Source of the DNA: Pseudomonas sp. BN411
Lineage (GTDB): Bacteria; Pseudomonadota; Gammaproteobacteria; Pseudomonadales; Pseudomonadaceae
Direction of reading: 5' to 3'
NCBI RefSeq assembly: GCF_029871235.1
Contig: NZ_SSOM01000083.1
Location: 51,311-115,310 of the forward strand
Length of the DNA stretch: 64,000 bases
Shown here: in pieces, positions 45,006 to 53,376 of the stretch
Numbering within the stretch: position 1 is the first letter of the stretch
Layout: each line of letters opens with the position of its first letter
Notes under the pieces: generated by a model
Database searches by the model: none
Told to the model about the DNA's origin: nothing
Seen by the model: only the letters and a program-made list of their open reading frames with translations
Position numbers and translations under genes: made by a program

Positions 45006-47075
45006 TTAGAAGGAGTACTTGACGTTGAAGCCGATGTTGTCGCGGTCGCGTACCGAGTTGTTCTGGCCGCCGCCGTAGAACTCGGTGTACTGCAGTTCGG
45101 CTTCCAGGCTGTTCAGGTAGGTCGCCTTGACGCCGAGGGTGTATGCCTTGCGACCTTCGATGAAGCTGCCGGTCTGGTAGGAGTTGCCCTCGAAGTCGTC
45201 CTTGTAGACGACGTAGGGGGAGATGTTCACGCCCGCGTAGACGTCGTTCCAGGTACCGGACACCAGCAGGGTGTAGCCGTAGGCGTTCTTGTTGACCTGG
45301 TCATCGCGATCGCCGCCGGACACGTAGGAGTTGTTGCCACGGCCGGAGTAGTAGCGCTTCTTGCCGTTGAACGCGGTGTACTGCAGATCGCTGCCGCGCA
45401 GGTGCTCGGACGCCAGTTCAGCCACGCCGATCAGGGAGTCGAAGGACAGCGACGGACCGAAGTTGTAGATGGTGCCCAGAGAGGTGTTGAAGGCTTCTAC
45501 GCGTTCGGAGTTGTGAATCGAGTCGCCCAGTTGCACGTCCTGACCGCCGATGTTGACGGTGCTGCCGGACGCCAGTTGCGGCGCCTGGAGCAGCAGGTCG
45601 CCCAGCAGGTCGTTGGTGGTGGCGATGCCGATCGGCAGGTTCGGACGATAGGCCAGCTCACCGAATACCGAGGCGTCGCCCAGGGTGGTGTTGAAGCTGA
45701 AGCCGTACATGCGGATGTCTTCGGCGTACTCGCGACGGGCATTGACCTGGTTGGCGACGTCGATGGTGGCCAGACCGCCCACTGCCTGAGACAGGGTCGA
45801 GGTCGGGTCGGACAGGCCTGCGTTCACGATGTTCGGGATGTTGCTCAGAGCACCGCCGATGGCCGCGTCGAAAGCCGGAACACCAGTGGTACCGCCTGCT
45901 GCGACCGTCGCGATCTGCTGCGGAGTGAAGCCGGCTTGCATCAGTTGCTGGAAGGTTTGCCCGCTCACAACGCCAGTGGCGATCTGCTGCAGATTCAGCC
46001 CCTGATAGCTGCCCAGGTCAGCCTGGATGGTGGGCTCTTTGGCGTGGTAGTTGACGAAGTAGAAACCGAACTCGGTGGAGTTCAGCTCTTCGGCGATATA
46101 GCGGAAGGCCACGCCGAACTGACCATCGTTCTTGGCGTTGATGTCCGGACCAATGGAAGCCACCTTGATGTTGCCATTGGCATCCACGGTACGGCCGCCT
46201 TGCAGGCCGCCAACACCCTGGCTGCTGAGAGCCGAGTAGGCTCCGGCGAGAGGCAGCAGACGCGGCTGGGTCGAATAGGCAGTGTTGCCGCCGTCAGCGA
46301 ACAGGTCGGTCTCGGAGTAGTAGGTGCCTACCGGATCGATAGCCGATTCTTTCCAGTTCCACTGGTAGAAGGTTTCCATCGACAGGTTTTCGGTCAGGCC
46401 GACGTTGAAGCTCAGGGCTTCCACCGGCACCAGCACTTCCTTCAGTTCGGAGCCCGGCAGGCGGAACTTGGCGGCGTCCACCGGGTTGGTGGTGTTTACG
46501 CCACCGCGGTAGAAGATGCCCTCACCCCAGTTGAACACCTGCTTGCCGATACGGCCGGTGACTGGCATGTCGGCCACGTCCCAGTTGCCATAGAGGTAGG
46601 CGTCGAGGATCTGCGCATCACGACCGGCCTTGTGGCGGGTCTCGTAGGTGAAGCTGTCGTCTTTCGGGAAGTTCTGGCTCGGCTGGACCGGGTTGTTGTT
46701 GTCCAGGTAGTCGTTGCGCTTGTCCATGATCTGGGTGTCATAGAAAGCAGTGCCACGAACGAACATACCGTAGTTCTTGTAGGTCGCTTCCAGGTCGGAA
46801 GTGATCTTGTAGACCTCGGAGACCAGGCCGGTATCGAAGTTACGGTTACCGTCGTTGGTGTTGATGTCGTCGTTGTTCTTATCGCGACCCTGTACGCGCC
46901 ACAGTTGGCCGTAGGAAACGGTGGTATCCAGAGAACCGGAAATTTCGTCGTTGGCGAAGCTGAACTCCACTGCCTGCGCCTGGGCGGCTACTAGCAGGGG
47001 CAGGATACCGGCAAAGGCGAAACCTGCCTTGGCCGGTGCGAAACGCAACATGGGCTTGCGGGACTTGAGCTCCAT
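45006..47075 (-). CDS. DUF1302 predicted outer-membrane beta-barrel, core cassette
   Basis: The 689-aa product has a signal peptide ending near AQAQA (about residue 34). The mature start VEFSFANDEISGSLDTTVSYGQLWR and the terminal FNVKYSF with a final phenylalanine fit an outer-membrane barrel. It is 142 residues longer than the island paralogue. Much of the excess is in the middle (roughly residues 330-440), including a hydrophobic and Gly/Ala-rich stretch (AIGGALSNIPNIVNAGL) that could be a large extracellular loop or plug. The ATG has GGAG nine bases upstream. It is preceded by a sigma-54 promoter at 47255-47238. Confidence 0.95.
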   Translation of the reverse strand: MELKSRKPMLRFAPAKAGFAFAGILPLLVAAQAQAVEFSFANDEISGSLDTTVSYGQLWRVQGRDKNNDDINTNDGNRNFDTGLVSEVYKITSDLEATYKNYGMFVRGTAFYDTQIMDKRNDYLDNNNPVQPSQNFPKDDSFTYETRHKAGRDAQILDAYLYGNWDVADMPVTGRIGKQVFNWGEGIFYRGGVNTTNPVDAAKFRLPGSELKEVLVPVEALSFNVGLTENLSMETFYQWNWKESAIDPVGTYYSETDLFADGGNTAYSTQPRLLPLAGAYSALSSQGVGGLQGGRTVDANGNIKVASIGPDINAKNDGQFGVAFRYIAEELNSTEFGFYFVNYHAKEPTIQADLGSYQGLNLQQIATGVVSGQTFQQLMQAGFTPQQIATVAAGGTTGVPAFDAAIGGALSNIPNIVNAGLSDPTSTLSQAVGGLATIDVANQVNARREYAEDIRMYGFSFNTTLGDASVFGELAYRPNLPIGIATTNDLLGDLLLQAPQLASGSTVNIGGQDVQLGDSIHNSERVEAFNTSLGTIYNFGPSLSFDSLIGVAELASEHLRGSDLQYTAFNGKKRYYSGRGNNSYVSGGDRDDQVNKNAYGYTLLVSGTWNDVYAGVNISPYVVYKDDFEGNSYQTGSFIEGRKAYTLGVKATYLNSLEAELQYTEFYGGGQNNSVRDRDNIGFNVKYSF

Positions 47076-47237
47076 CGAGTCTTACTCCGTGGACTGATCA
47101 CTTTGTTATTGGCAGCCCGTCAGGCGGGCTTGTTTGTCCAGCCGCTTCGCGGCCTTGTCTTGCTTCGGCAGGAAATCCCCAGCGCAGAGCACACCCCGCT
47201 CGGAACGCACCGAAACAGGGCTGAATCATCAGCGGCT

Positions 47238-47255
47238 CTGCAACCATGGTGCCAA
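47238..47255 (-). promoter_or_regulatory. Sigma-54 (RpoN) -24/-12 promoter for the core cassette
   Basis: The minus strand reads TTGGCACCATGGTTGCAG. It fits the consensus YTGGCACG-N4-TTGCW except for one position after TGGCAC, and the invariant GG and GC are ten bases apart as required. It ends 163 bases before the DUF1302 start codon, leaving room for a leader. Sigma-54 promoters need an enhancer-binding activator, which is not encoded next to it. Confidence 0.8.
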
Positions 47256-47318
47256 GTCGTAAATGCGCGTCAGAAAAGTTCCACAAGACAAGCGACAAAT
47301 TTCTGTCAAACAAGTGAC

Positions 47319-47366
47319 TGATCATCCATTGATCAATTTCATTTTTTCTGTCCGATCTTGTCGGAC
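47319..47366. promoter_or_regulatory. Two 17-bp inverted repeats upstream of the sigma-54 promoter (candidate activator sites)
   Basis: TGATCA-N5-TGATCA (47319-47335) and GTCCGA-N5-TCGGAC (47350-47366) are both perfect inverted repeats of the same overall size. They lie 64-111 bases upstream of the -24 element, the usual distance for an enhancer-binding protein. Confidence 0.4.
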
Positions 47367-47502
47367 GATCTGGCTCGATTTGTCACTCAAGATCACACTT
47401 GCAGGGCATGTACGCTCATACCAAAAGCTGTCTGGTCAAGCTATTTATGGCCTTTTCAGACTGCTTGCGCATAAACGCGCCCTGAATTATTTCCTTGAGT
47501 AA

Positions 47503-47536
47503 CAAAAAAGTGTTACCTGAGCTAACCGGTAACACT
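47503..47536 (-). terminator. Terminator of pepN
   Basis: AGTGTTACC (47509-47517) and GGTAACACT (47528-47536) form a perfect 9-bp stem with a 10-base loop. On the minus strand a run of six T follows. Confidence 0.85.
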
Positions 47537-47595
47537 TCTTGAAGGAGAGATTTCGGAGGGATGACAGCCCGCTTTCACGGGCTGTCGGAAGCGAG

Positions 47596-50253
47596 TCAGG
47601 CGAGGCTCTTGCTGACCACTTCGAAGACGTCGCTGGACAGCTCGCCGGAAGCGAGGATGCGCTCCAGCTCGGCCTTCATCAGTTGCTGGCGACTGGCGTC
47701 GTACTTGCGCCAGCGCGTGAGCGGCGCCAGCTGGCGGGAAGCGATCTGCGGGTTGAGCGCGTTCAGCGTGATCACATGGTCGGCAAGGAAACGGTAGCCG
47801 GCACCGTCGCCCCGGTGGAAGTTCACCAGGTTCTGGTTGGCGAAGGCGCCGATCAGGGCTCGCACCTTGTTCGGGTTCTTCAGGGTGAAGGCGGGATGCG
47901 CCATCAACGCCTGGACGCGCTCCAGGCCGCCCGGCAGGCCGCAGCCGGCCTGGACGCTGAACCACTGATCCATCACCAGCGGATCGTCCTTGAAGTAGTC
48001 GGCGAAACGCGCCAGCGCATCGGCCTTTTCCTGCTCGAAGCCGGAATTAACCAGCACGGCCAAGGCCGAGAGGCGTTCGGTCATGTTGTCGCAGTCGCTG
48101 AACTGCTCCTGGCAGGCCTCCAGCACTTCCGGCTTGCCGCTCTGCATCAGGTAGGACAGGGCGATGTTCTGCAGAGTCCGGCGGGCAATATGAGCGGCCT
48201 CCGCCACGTAGCCGGTATCACGGGAGATCGCACGATTGGCCTGGAAACGGGCCAGCAGCGGCTGGAACAGGGCCTCACCGATGGACTGGCGAGCAAACTC
48301 GCGGGCGGTGTGGATGGCATCCACATCGGCCACTTCGCTGATTTCGGTGAGATAGGCCTCGCTCGGCAGCGAGAGCATCTCGGCCACCATCGCCTGATCG
48401 AGGGAATCGTCTTCCAGCAGGGTACGGAAGGCAGTGATCAGGCGCGGGTCCAGCACCAGCTTCTCGCCGCGCTGATGCTGGCCGATCAGCTCCTGCAGCA
48501 CCTGCACCGACAGCTGCTGCCCGGCTTCCCAGCGATTGAAGCCGTCGGAATCGTGCTGCATGAGGAACATCAGTTGGTCGCGGTCGTAGGGGAAGGCAAG
48601 CTTCACCGGCGCCGAGAAGCCGCGCAGCAGCGACGGCAGCGGACGCTCCGAGATATCGACGAAGGTGAAGGTCTGCTCGGCCTCGGTGACCGACAACACG
48701 CGATTGCCGCCCATCGCCTTGGCTTCGCCTGTGAGGCGCAGCGGCAGGTCATTGCCGGCAGCATCCAGCAGGCCCAGCTCCACGGGAATGACGAAGGGTT
48801 GCTTGTCCTTCTGGCCCGGAGTGGCCGGGCAGCTCTGGCGGAAGGTCAGGCTGTAGGTCTTCGCCACCGCGTCGTAGCCGTCTTCCACCTGAAGGCGCGG
48901 AGTGCCGGACTGGCTGTACCAGCGCTTGAACTGGGCCAGGTCGACGCCGTTGGCATCTTCCATGGCCTTGATGAAGTCGTCGCAGGTCACGGCCTGGCCG
49001 TCGTGGCGTTCGAAGTAGAGATCGGTGCCTTTGCGGAAGCCCTCGGCACCCAGCAGCGTGTGGATCATCCGCACCACTTCCGAGCCCTTCTCGTAGACGG
49101 TCAGGGTGTAGAAGTTGGAAATCTCGATAAAGGAATCCGGGCGCACCGGATGGGCCATGGGGCCGGCGTCCTCGGCGAACTGGTTGGTACGCAGGAAGGC
49201 CACGTCCTCGATGCGCTTGACGGTGCGCGAGTTCATGTCGGCGGAGAACTCGGCATCACGGAATACGGTGAAGCCTTCTTTCAGCGACAGCTGGAACCAG
49301 TCGCGGCAAGTGACACGGTTGCCCGACCAGTTGTGGAAGTACTCGTGCGCGACAACTGCCTCGACGCGCTGGTGCGCAGCGTCAGTGGCGGTCTCCGCCT
49401 TGGCCAGCACGCAGCTGGAGTTGAAGATGTTGAGCCCCTTGTTCTCCATGGCACCCATGTTGAAGTCGTTCACCGCGACGATCATGAAGATGTCCAGGTC
49501 GTACTCGCGGCCATACACCTCTTCGTCCCAGCGCATGGACTTCTTCAGGCTGTCCATGGCGTGCTGGACCTTGTCGATGTTCTCCGGCTCGACATAAATG
49601 CGCAGCGCCACGTCACGCTGGGTCATGGTGGTGAAGCTGTCTTCCACGCACCAGAGGTCACCCGCCACCAGGGCGAACAGGTAAGCGGGTTTCTTGAAGG
49701 GGTCTTCCCAGGTCGCCCAGTGCCGACCGCCCTCCTCCGCGCCGCTGGCCACCGGGTTGCCGTTGGACAGCAGTACCGGGTAGCGATGCTGTTCCGCGCT
49801 GACGGTGGTGGTGAACTTGCTCATCACGTCCGGGCGGTCGAGGTAATAGGTGATCTTGCGGAAACCTTCGGCCTCGCACTGGGTGCAGAACATCTTGCCG
49901 GACTTGTACAGGCCTTCCAGCGCGGTGTTGGTTTCCGGGTGGATACGTACGGTGCTGTCGAGGGTGAAGCTGGCGGCCACCGGTTGCAGTGTCAGGTGGC
50001 TGTCTTCCAGCTGGTAATCGGCGGAGCCCAGCTCGCGATCATCCATGGACAGGGACAGCAGCTCCAGTTGCTGGCCGTCGAGCACCAGCGGCGGCAGGCC
50101 CTCACCCCGTTCGGGGTTGCGGCGCATCACCAACTGGGCGTGGACCAGGGTGTGGTCCTCGTACAGCTCGAAGGTCAGGTTGGTCTCGTCGATCAGGTAC
50201 TCGGGGGCCTGATAATCCTTGAGGTAGATGACTTTCGGTTGCTCGGTGCGCAT
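47596..50253 (-). CDS. pepN: Aminopeptidase N (M1 zinc metallopeptidase)
   Basis: The 885-aa cytoplasmic enzyme removes N-terminal residues from peptides. The substrate-anchoring GAMEN motif lies at about residues 264-268 and the zinc-binding VVAHEYFHNW at about 296-305, with the third ligand glutamate in the following helix, exactly where expected from E. coli PepN. The start at 50253 gives the conserved MRTEQPKVIYLKDY opening; a much longer open frame upstream is not part of the gene. It stands alone with its own terminator. Confidence 0.97.
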   Translation of the reverse strand: MRTEQPKVIYLKDYQAPEYLIDETNLTFELYEDHTLVHAQLVMRRNPERGEGLPPLVLDGQQLELLSLSMDDRELGSADYQLEDSHLTLQPVAASFTLDSTVRIHPETNTALEGLYKSGKMFCTQCEAEGFRKITYYLDRPDVMSKFTTTVSAEQHRYPVLLSNGNPVASGAEEGGRHWATWEDPFKKPAYLFALVAGDLWCVEDSFTTMTQRDVALRIYVEPENIDKVQHAMDSLKKSMRWDEEVYGREYDLDIFMIVAVNDFNMGAMENKGLNIFNSSCVLAKAETATDAAHQRVEAVVAHEYFHNWSGNRVTCRDWFQLSLKEGFTVFRDAEFSADMNSRTVKRIEDVAFLRTNQFAEDAGPMAHPVRPDSFIEISNFYTLTVYEKGSEVVRMIHTLLGAEGFRKGTDLYFERHDGQAVTCDDFIKAMEDANGVDLAQFKRWYSQSGTPRLQVEDGYDAVAKTYSLTFRQSCPATPGQKDKQPFVIPVELGLLDAAGNDLPLRLTGEAKAMGGNRVLSVTEAEQTFTFVDISERPLPSLLRGFSAPVKLAFPYDRDQLMFLMQHDSDGFNRWEAGQQLSVQVLQELIGQHQRGEKLVLDPRLITAFRTLLEDDSLDQAMVAEMLSLPSEAYLTEISEVADVDAIHTAREFARQSIGEALFQPLLARFQANRAISRDTGYVAEAAHIARRTLQNIALSYLMQSGKPEVLEACQEQFSDCDNMTERLSALAVLVNSGFEQEKADALARFADYFKDDPLVMDQWFSVQAGCGLPGGLERVQALMAHPAFTLKNPNKVRALIGAFANQNLVNFHRGDGAGYRFLADHVITLNALNPQIASRQLAPLTRWRKYDASRQQLMKAELERILASGELSSDVFEVVSKSLA

Positions 50254-50408
50254 GGTCGTCTCTTTGAATGCGAGGCGGCCCCGAAACCCTGGGCCGCTCT
50301 GGATGAATGGGTCAAGGTCGGAGTATGGCCTATTACCCCACCGACCTGATGACAAGGGCCTGCACGAACAGTCGCCGGGCGAAGGCGATCTTCGCCCGGG
50401 ACCCGGAG

Positions 50409-51239
50409 CTATGCGGCGCTGATGGCCAACTGGTAGGCCGTGAACTTGCGCAGGTTGATCACGCCGGTGTCGAGGATCAGGTACTGGCCCTTGATCCCCC
50501 GCAGCGTACCCTCCACCACCGGCGTCTTGTCCAGATCGAAGCTGACGACCTTGGTCGGATAGGCGTCCACCGGATAGCTGATCTCGATGGGCTGGATATC
50601 GCTGACCGGCTGGATGGCCTGGAGGCCGAAACGGTCCTGGAGCGCGCGGATGCCTTCCGCGCAATGGTCGAACAGCTCGTCGCGAATGCTCTGGAGATCC
50701 AGCGGCGGCGCTTCGCCCTTGAGCATGGCGCGCCAGTTGGTCCGGTCGGCCACCTGGCTGCGCAGCAGGTCTTCGACGAAGCCGGATTGCTGACGAGTGG
50801 CCACGCGCATGATCGGCAGGGCCTGACTGGCCCCCTGGTCGATCCAGCGGGTCGGCACCTGGTTGGCACGGGTAATGCCCACCTTGACGCCCGAGGAGTT
50901 GGCCAGATAGACCACATGATCGGTCATGCAGAAGCGCTCGCCCCACTCCGGCTCGCGGCAAGTGCCCTGGTCATAGTGGCACTTCTCCGGGCTGACGATG
51001 CAGCTGTCGCACTGCGCCAGCTTGGTAAAGCAGGGGTAGCAGTAACCCTGGCTGAAGCTCTTCTTCGTCTTGCGCCCGCAATGGATGCAATGAATGGCGC
51101 CGAGGAACTCGAGGCGCAGCTGCTTGCCGATCAGCGGGTTCGCCGCAATATCCGCCTCGCCGAGGCGGAAGCCGTATTGCACGGGTGTTTCAAGGCGCAC
51201 CGACATCTTGCTGAGTGCGCCACGTCCTAATTCCAGCAT
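50409..51239 (-). CDS. DUF2797 protein with zinc clusters and a GIY-YIG-like region
   Basis: The 276-aa protein begins with an ATG overlapping the stop codon of the DUF1315 gene (TGATG). A cysteine-rich part at about residues 50-95 has CIHCG, CYPCF, CDSC and CHYDQGTC, enough for two zinc sites. A region with HVVYLANSSGVKVGITRANQVPTRWIDQGA (about 108-138) follows and resembles the core of GIY-YIG nuclease folds. DUF2797 has no established function. The combination suggests nucleic-acid binding or cleavage; that is inference. Confidence 0.9.
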   Translation of the reverse strand: MLELGRGALSKMSVRLETPVQYGFRLGEADIAANPLIGKQLRLEFLGAIHCIHCGRKTKKSFSQGYCYPCFTKLAQCDSCIVSPEKCHYDQGTCREPEWGERFCMTDHVVYLANSSGVKVGITRANQVPTRWIDQGASQALPIMRVATRQQSGFVEDLLRSQVADRTNWRAMLKGEAPPLDLQSIRDELFDHCAEGIRALQDRFGLQAIQPVSDIQPIEISYPVDAYPTKVVSFDLDKTPVVEGTLRGIKGQYLILDTGVINLRKFTAYQLAISAA

Positions 51240-51499
51240 CAGTGAACCGAATTCGACTTGAACAGGATATTGGGGATGGTTTCGGACTTGGAGCTGCACT
51301 CCTGCGGGCCCATGTAGCCGGTGCGCTCTTCCTCAGGCAGGTTCTTCAGCTCCCAGGCGATCACCGCCTGCAGCGACAGCTCCTTCTGCTCCTGGGTCAG
51401 CTTGCGGCCGTCCGGCCACTTGCCGATTTCCACGGCCAGCTTGAGGCTTTCGTAGACATCCTGGGTGATGTTGCTGATCAGATGGGCAAAAGACGACAT
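51239..51499 (-). CDS. YeaC/DUF1315 small protein
   Basis: The 86-aa protein matches the DUF1315 family: LISNITQDVYESLKLAVEIGKWPDGRKLTQEQKE and ELKNLPEEERTGYM. Its function is unknown. It has no signal or membrane segment. It is translationally coupled to the DUF2797 gene that follows. Confidence 0.9.
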   Translation of the reverse strand: MSSFAHLISNITQDVYESLKLAVEIGKWPDGRKLTQEQKELSLQAVIAWELKNLPEEERTGYMGPQECSSKSETIPNILFKSNSVH

Positions 51500-51538
51500 G
51501 GGCGATTCGGGTCCTGGGAGTGGGACGGAGCGCGCATT

Positions 51539-52405
51539 CTACCGACGCAGGCGCGCCAATGCACCGCCGAGCAGCCCGGTGGCGCAGCCGGCAACCAGGC
51601 CGCCGACATGGGCACCGTTGGCAATGGCGCCAAAGCCCAGCGCGGTGATCAGGCCGGACAGGCAGATCAGCAGCCAGACCAGCATCATCGCCATCACGCC
51701 CGGCGGCAACCGGTAAGCCGGGCACGGCGCCAGGCGCTGGAACACCCAGCAATGGCCGAGCAGGCCGTAGAGCACGCCGGACAAACCGCCAAACAGGGTC
51801 GCGCCGCTGCTGAAGTACTGGGCGAAGTCCGATACCAGGCTGAAGCCCAGGGTCAGCACCAGCAGCATGAAGCCGCCCTGGCGCGATTCGATGCGCCGGC
51901 CCAGCTCCCAGAACCACATGCCGTTCATCGCCAGATGGAGAATGCCGAAGTGGATCAGCATCGGCGAAACCAGACGCCACCACTGCCCCGCTCCCAGGCC
52001 CTCGGCCAGCGGCGAGAAGTAGACGTAATCGCCCTCGATCTGGAAGTCCTGGAAGCTCAGCCAGCGGATGACCGAGAAGTTGTCCCCCAGGTTGGTAAGC
52101 GCAGCGACTACCAGGGTGACCAGCAGCACCAGACTGGTGATGCGGCTGTGCATGAGCTGAGCGAAGAATCCTGCCCGTTCAGGTGCCTTCGGCGCCTCCG
52201 CTTGCAGCTGGAAATGCGGATCGCCGTCGGGGAAGCTCGCATAGAGTCCGCGCACCTGCTCCGCCAGTTGATCCCCAGGCACCCAGAGCACCTGCTCGCC
52301 GGATTCCTCGCTGACGCGGTAAGGCACTTCCAGACGTTGCAACAGGGTTATGAAGCCGGAAAGGTCGACCGTCAGGGGCAACCGCAATACTTCCACCGCA
52401 CTCAT
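51539..52405 (-). CDS. Rhomboid-family intramembrane serine protease (GlpG-like)
   Basis: The 288-aa protein has an N-terminal cytoplasmic domain (about residues 1-95) and six membrane helices. The catalytic serine lies in GLSGVLYGLLGH at about residue 208 and the catalytic histidine in NGAHVGGLVAG at about 265. The conserved HFGILHLAMNGMWFWELG region lies between. It cleaves membrane-spanning segments of other proteins. The ATG overlaps the phosphoesterase stop codon (ATGA), so three genes (nadK, phosphoesterase, rhomboid) are read as one unit. Confidence 0.93.
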   Translation of the reverse strand: MSAVEVLRLPLTVDLSGFITLLQRLEVPYRVSEESGEQVLWVPGDQLAEQVRGLYASFPDGDPHFQLQAEAPKAPERAGFFAQLMHSRITSLVLLVTLVVAALTNLGDNFSVIRWLSFQDFQIEGDYVYFSPLAEGLGAGQWWRLVSPMLIHFGILHLAMNGMWFWELGRRIESRQGGFMLLVLTLGFSLVSDFAQYFSSGATLFGGLSGVLYGLLGHCWVFQRLAPCPAYRLPPGVMAMMLVWLLICLSGLITALGFGAIANGAHVGGLVAGCATGLLGGALARLRR

Positions 52406-53376
52406 TGGGGCACCTCGGGACGCTCCACTTCCACCCAGACGAACTTGTCCGGGTCCAGCCGGCTTTCCTGGTCGAGCCGATAGGCCACCAGCTTGCCGTA
52501 CATCACTGCGCTGTAATCCAGGCAGGCCAGGTTGCCGCGGATGGGCGCCGGGCGGCCACGCCGCCAGTAGTGGCCGACGAACAGCATGGGCTCCTGCGGT
52601 CCGTAACTGAGCAGGCGCGACTTGTGTGCCTGGGACAGGGGCTGGCTGGCGACCTGATCGGGCAGTGCGTCGGGCTGGAACACCACGTCGCCGTAGGTTT
52701 GCGGGTCCTCCGCCCAGAACTTGGTGCGGAACACCGAACGGGTGAAGCCGTCGCTGCCGGTCAGGGTCATGCCGCCGGGCAGCGGCAGGTCGGTACCGCG
52801 CAGCAGGCGATCGAACACGCGACCAGCAAAACTGGACGAGTCGGTAGCGGCCTTGACGAAGGCCTCGTTGATCCGCCCGTCCGGATGCATGTCCCGCAGG
52901 GCGGCGATCATTGCGCTGTCCCAACAGGCGTGCACCATGCGGAAACGGCCGCCATCGAGGAACAGCGGCAATTCGTAGAACCAGCCGAGGAAATCCCTCC
53001 AGTCCGCCGGGTGGCCTTCGAACTGCTCCAGGGTTTCCTTGATCAGCCGGGTATGGCGCGGCGTGTGTTCACGGACGAAATGCCGGCCGCTGCCCGGTGG
53101 CGCGGGGGTGCTCCAGCCGAGTGCGTTGTACTCATGGTTACCCATGATGCACAGGGCCTGCCCGGCCTCCACCATGGCATGCACCAGGTGCAGCGCCTCT
53201 CGGATACGCGGCCCCCGGTCGATGATGTCGCCGAGGAACAGCGCCATCCGCTGCGGGTGCCGCCAGACGTCGCCCTGCTTGCGATACCCCAGGCGCTCAA
53301 GCAGGCGCTCCAGGGTATGGGCGCAACCATGGACGTCGCCGATCAGGTCATAGCCACGGGCGGGATCGAGGCTCAT
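52402..53376 (-). CDS. Calcineurin-type metallophosphoesterase
   Basis: The 324-aa protein has the metal-binding motifs of serine/threonine-type phosphatases: DLIGDVHGC (about residues 10-18), LFLGDIIDRGPR (about 46-57), GNHEYNALG (about 79-87) and a late GHYW (about 274). These resemble bacterial PrpA/ApaH-like enzymes, but the substrate cannot be read. GGAGG lies six bases upstream of the ATG, which overlaps the nadK stop. Confidence 0.92.
   Translation of the reverse strand: MSLDPARGYDLIGDVHGCAHTLERLLERLGYRKQGDVWRHPQRMALFLGDIIDRGPRIREALHLVHAMVEAGQALCIMGNHEYNALGWSTPAPPGSGRHFVREHTPRHTRLIKETLEQFEGHPADWRDFLGWFYELPLFLDGGRFRMVHACWDSAMIAALRDMHPDGRINEAFVKAATDSSSFAGRVFDRLLRGTDLPLPGGMTLTGSDGFTRSVFRTKFWAEDPQTYGDVVFQPDALPDQVASQPLSQAHKSRLLSYGPQEPMLFVGHYWRRGRPAPIRGNLACLDYSAVMYGKLVAYRLDQESRLDPDKFVWVEVERPEVPQ

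Noticed and set aside
47098..47325. 75-codon minus-strand frame upstream of the core DUF1302 gene
   Set aside because: It overlaps the sigma-54 promoter, lacks a ribosome binding site and shows no family features.
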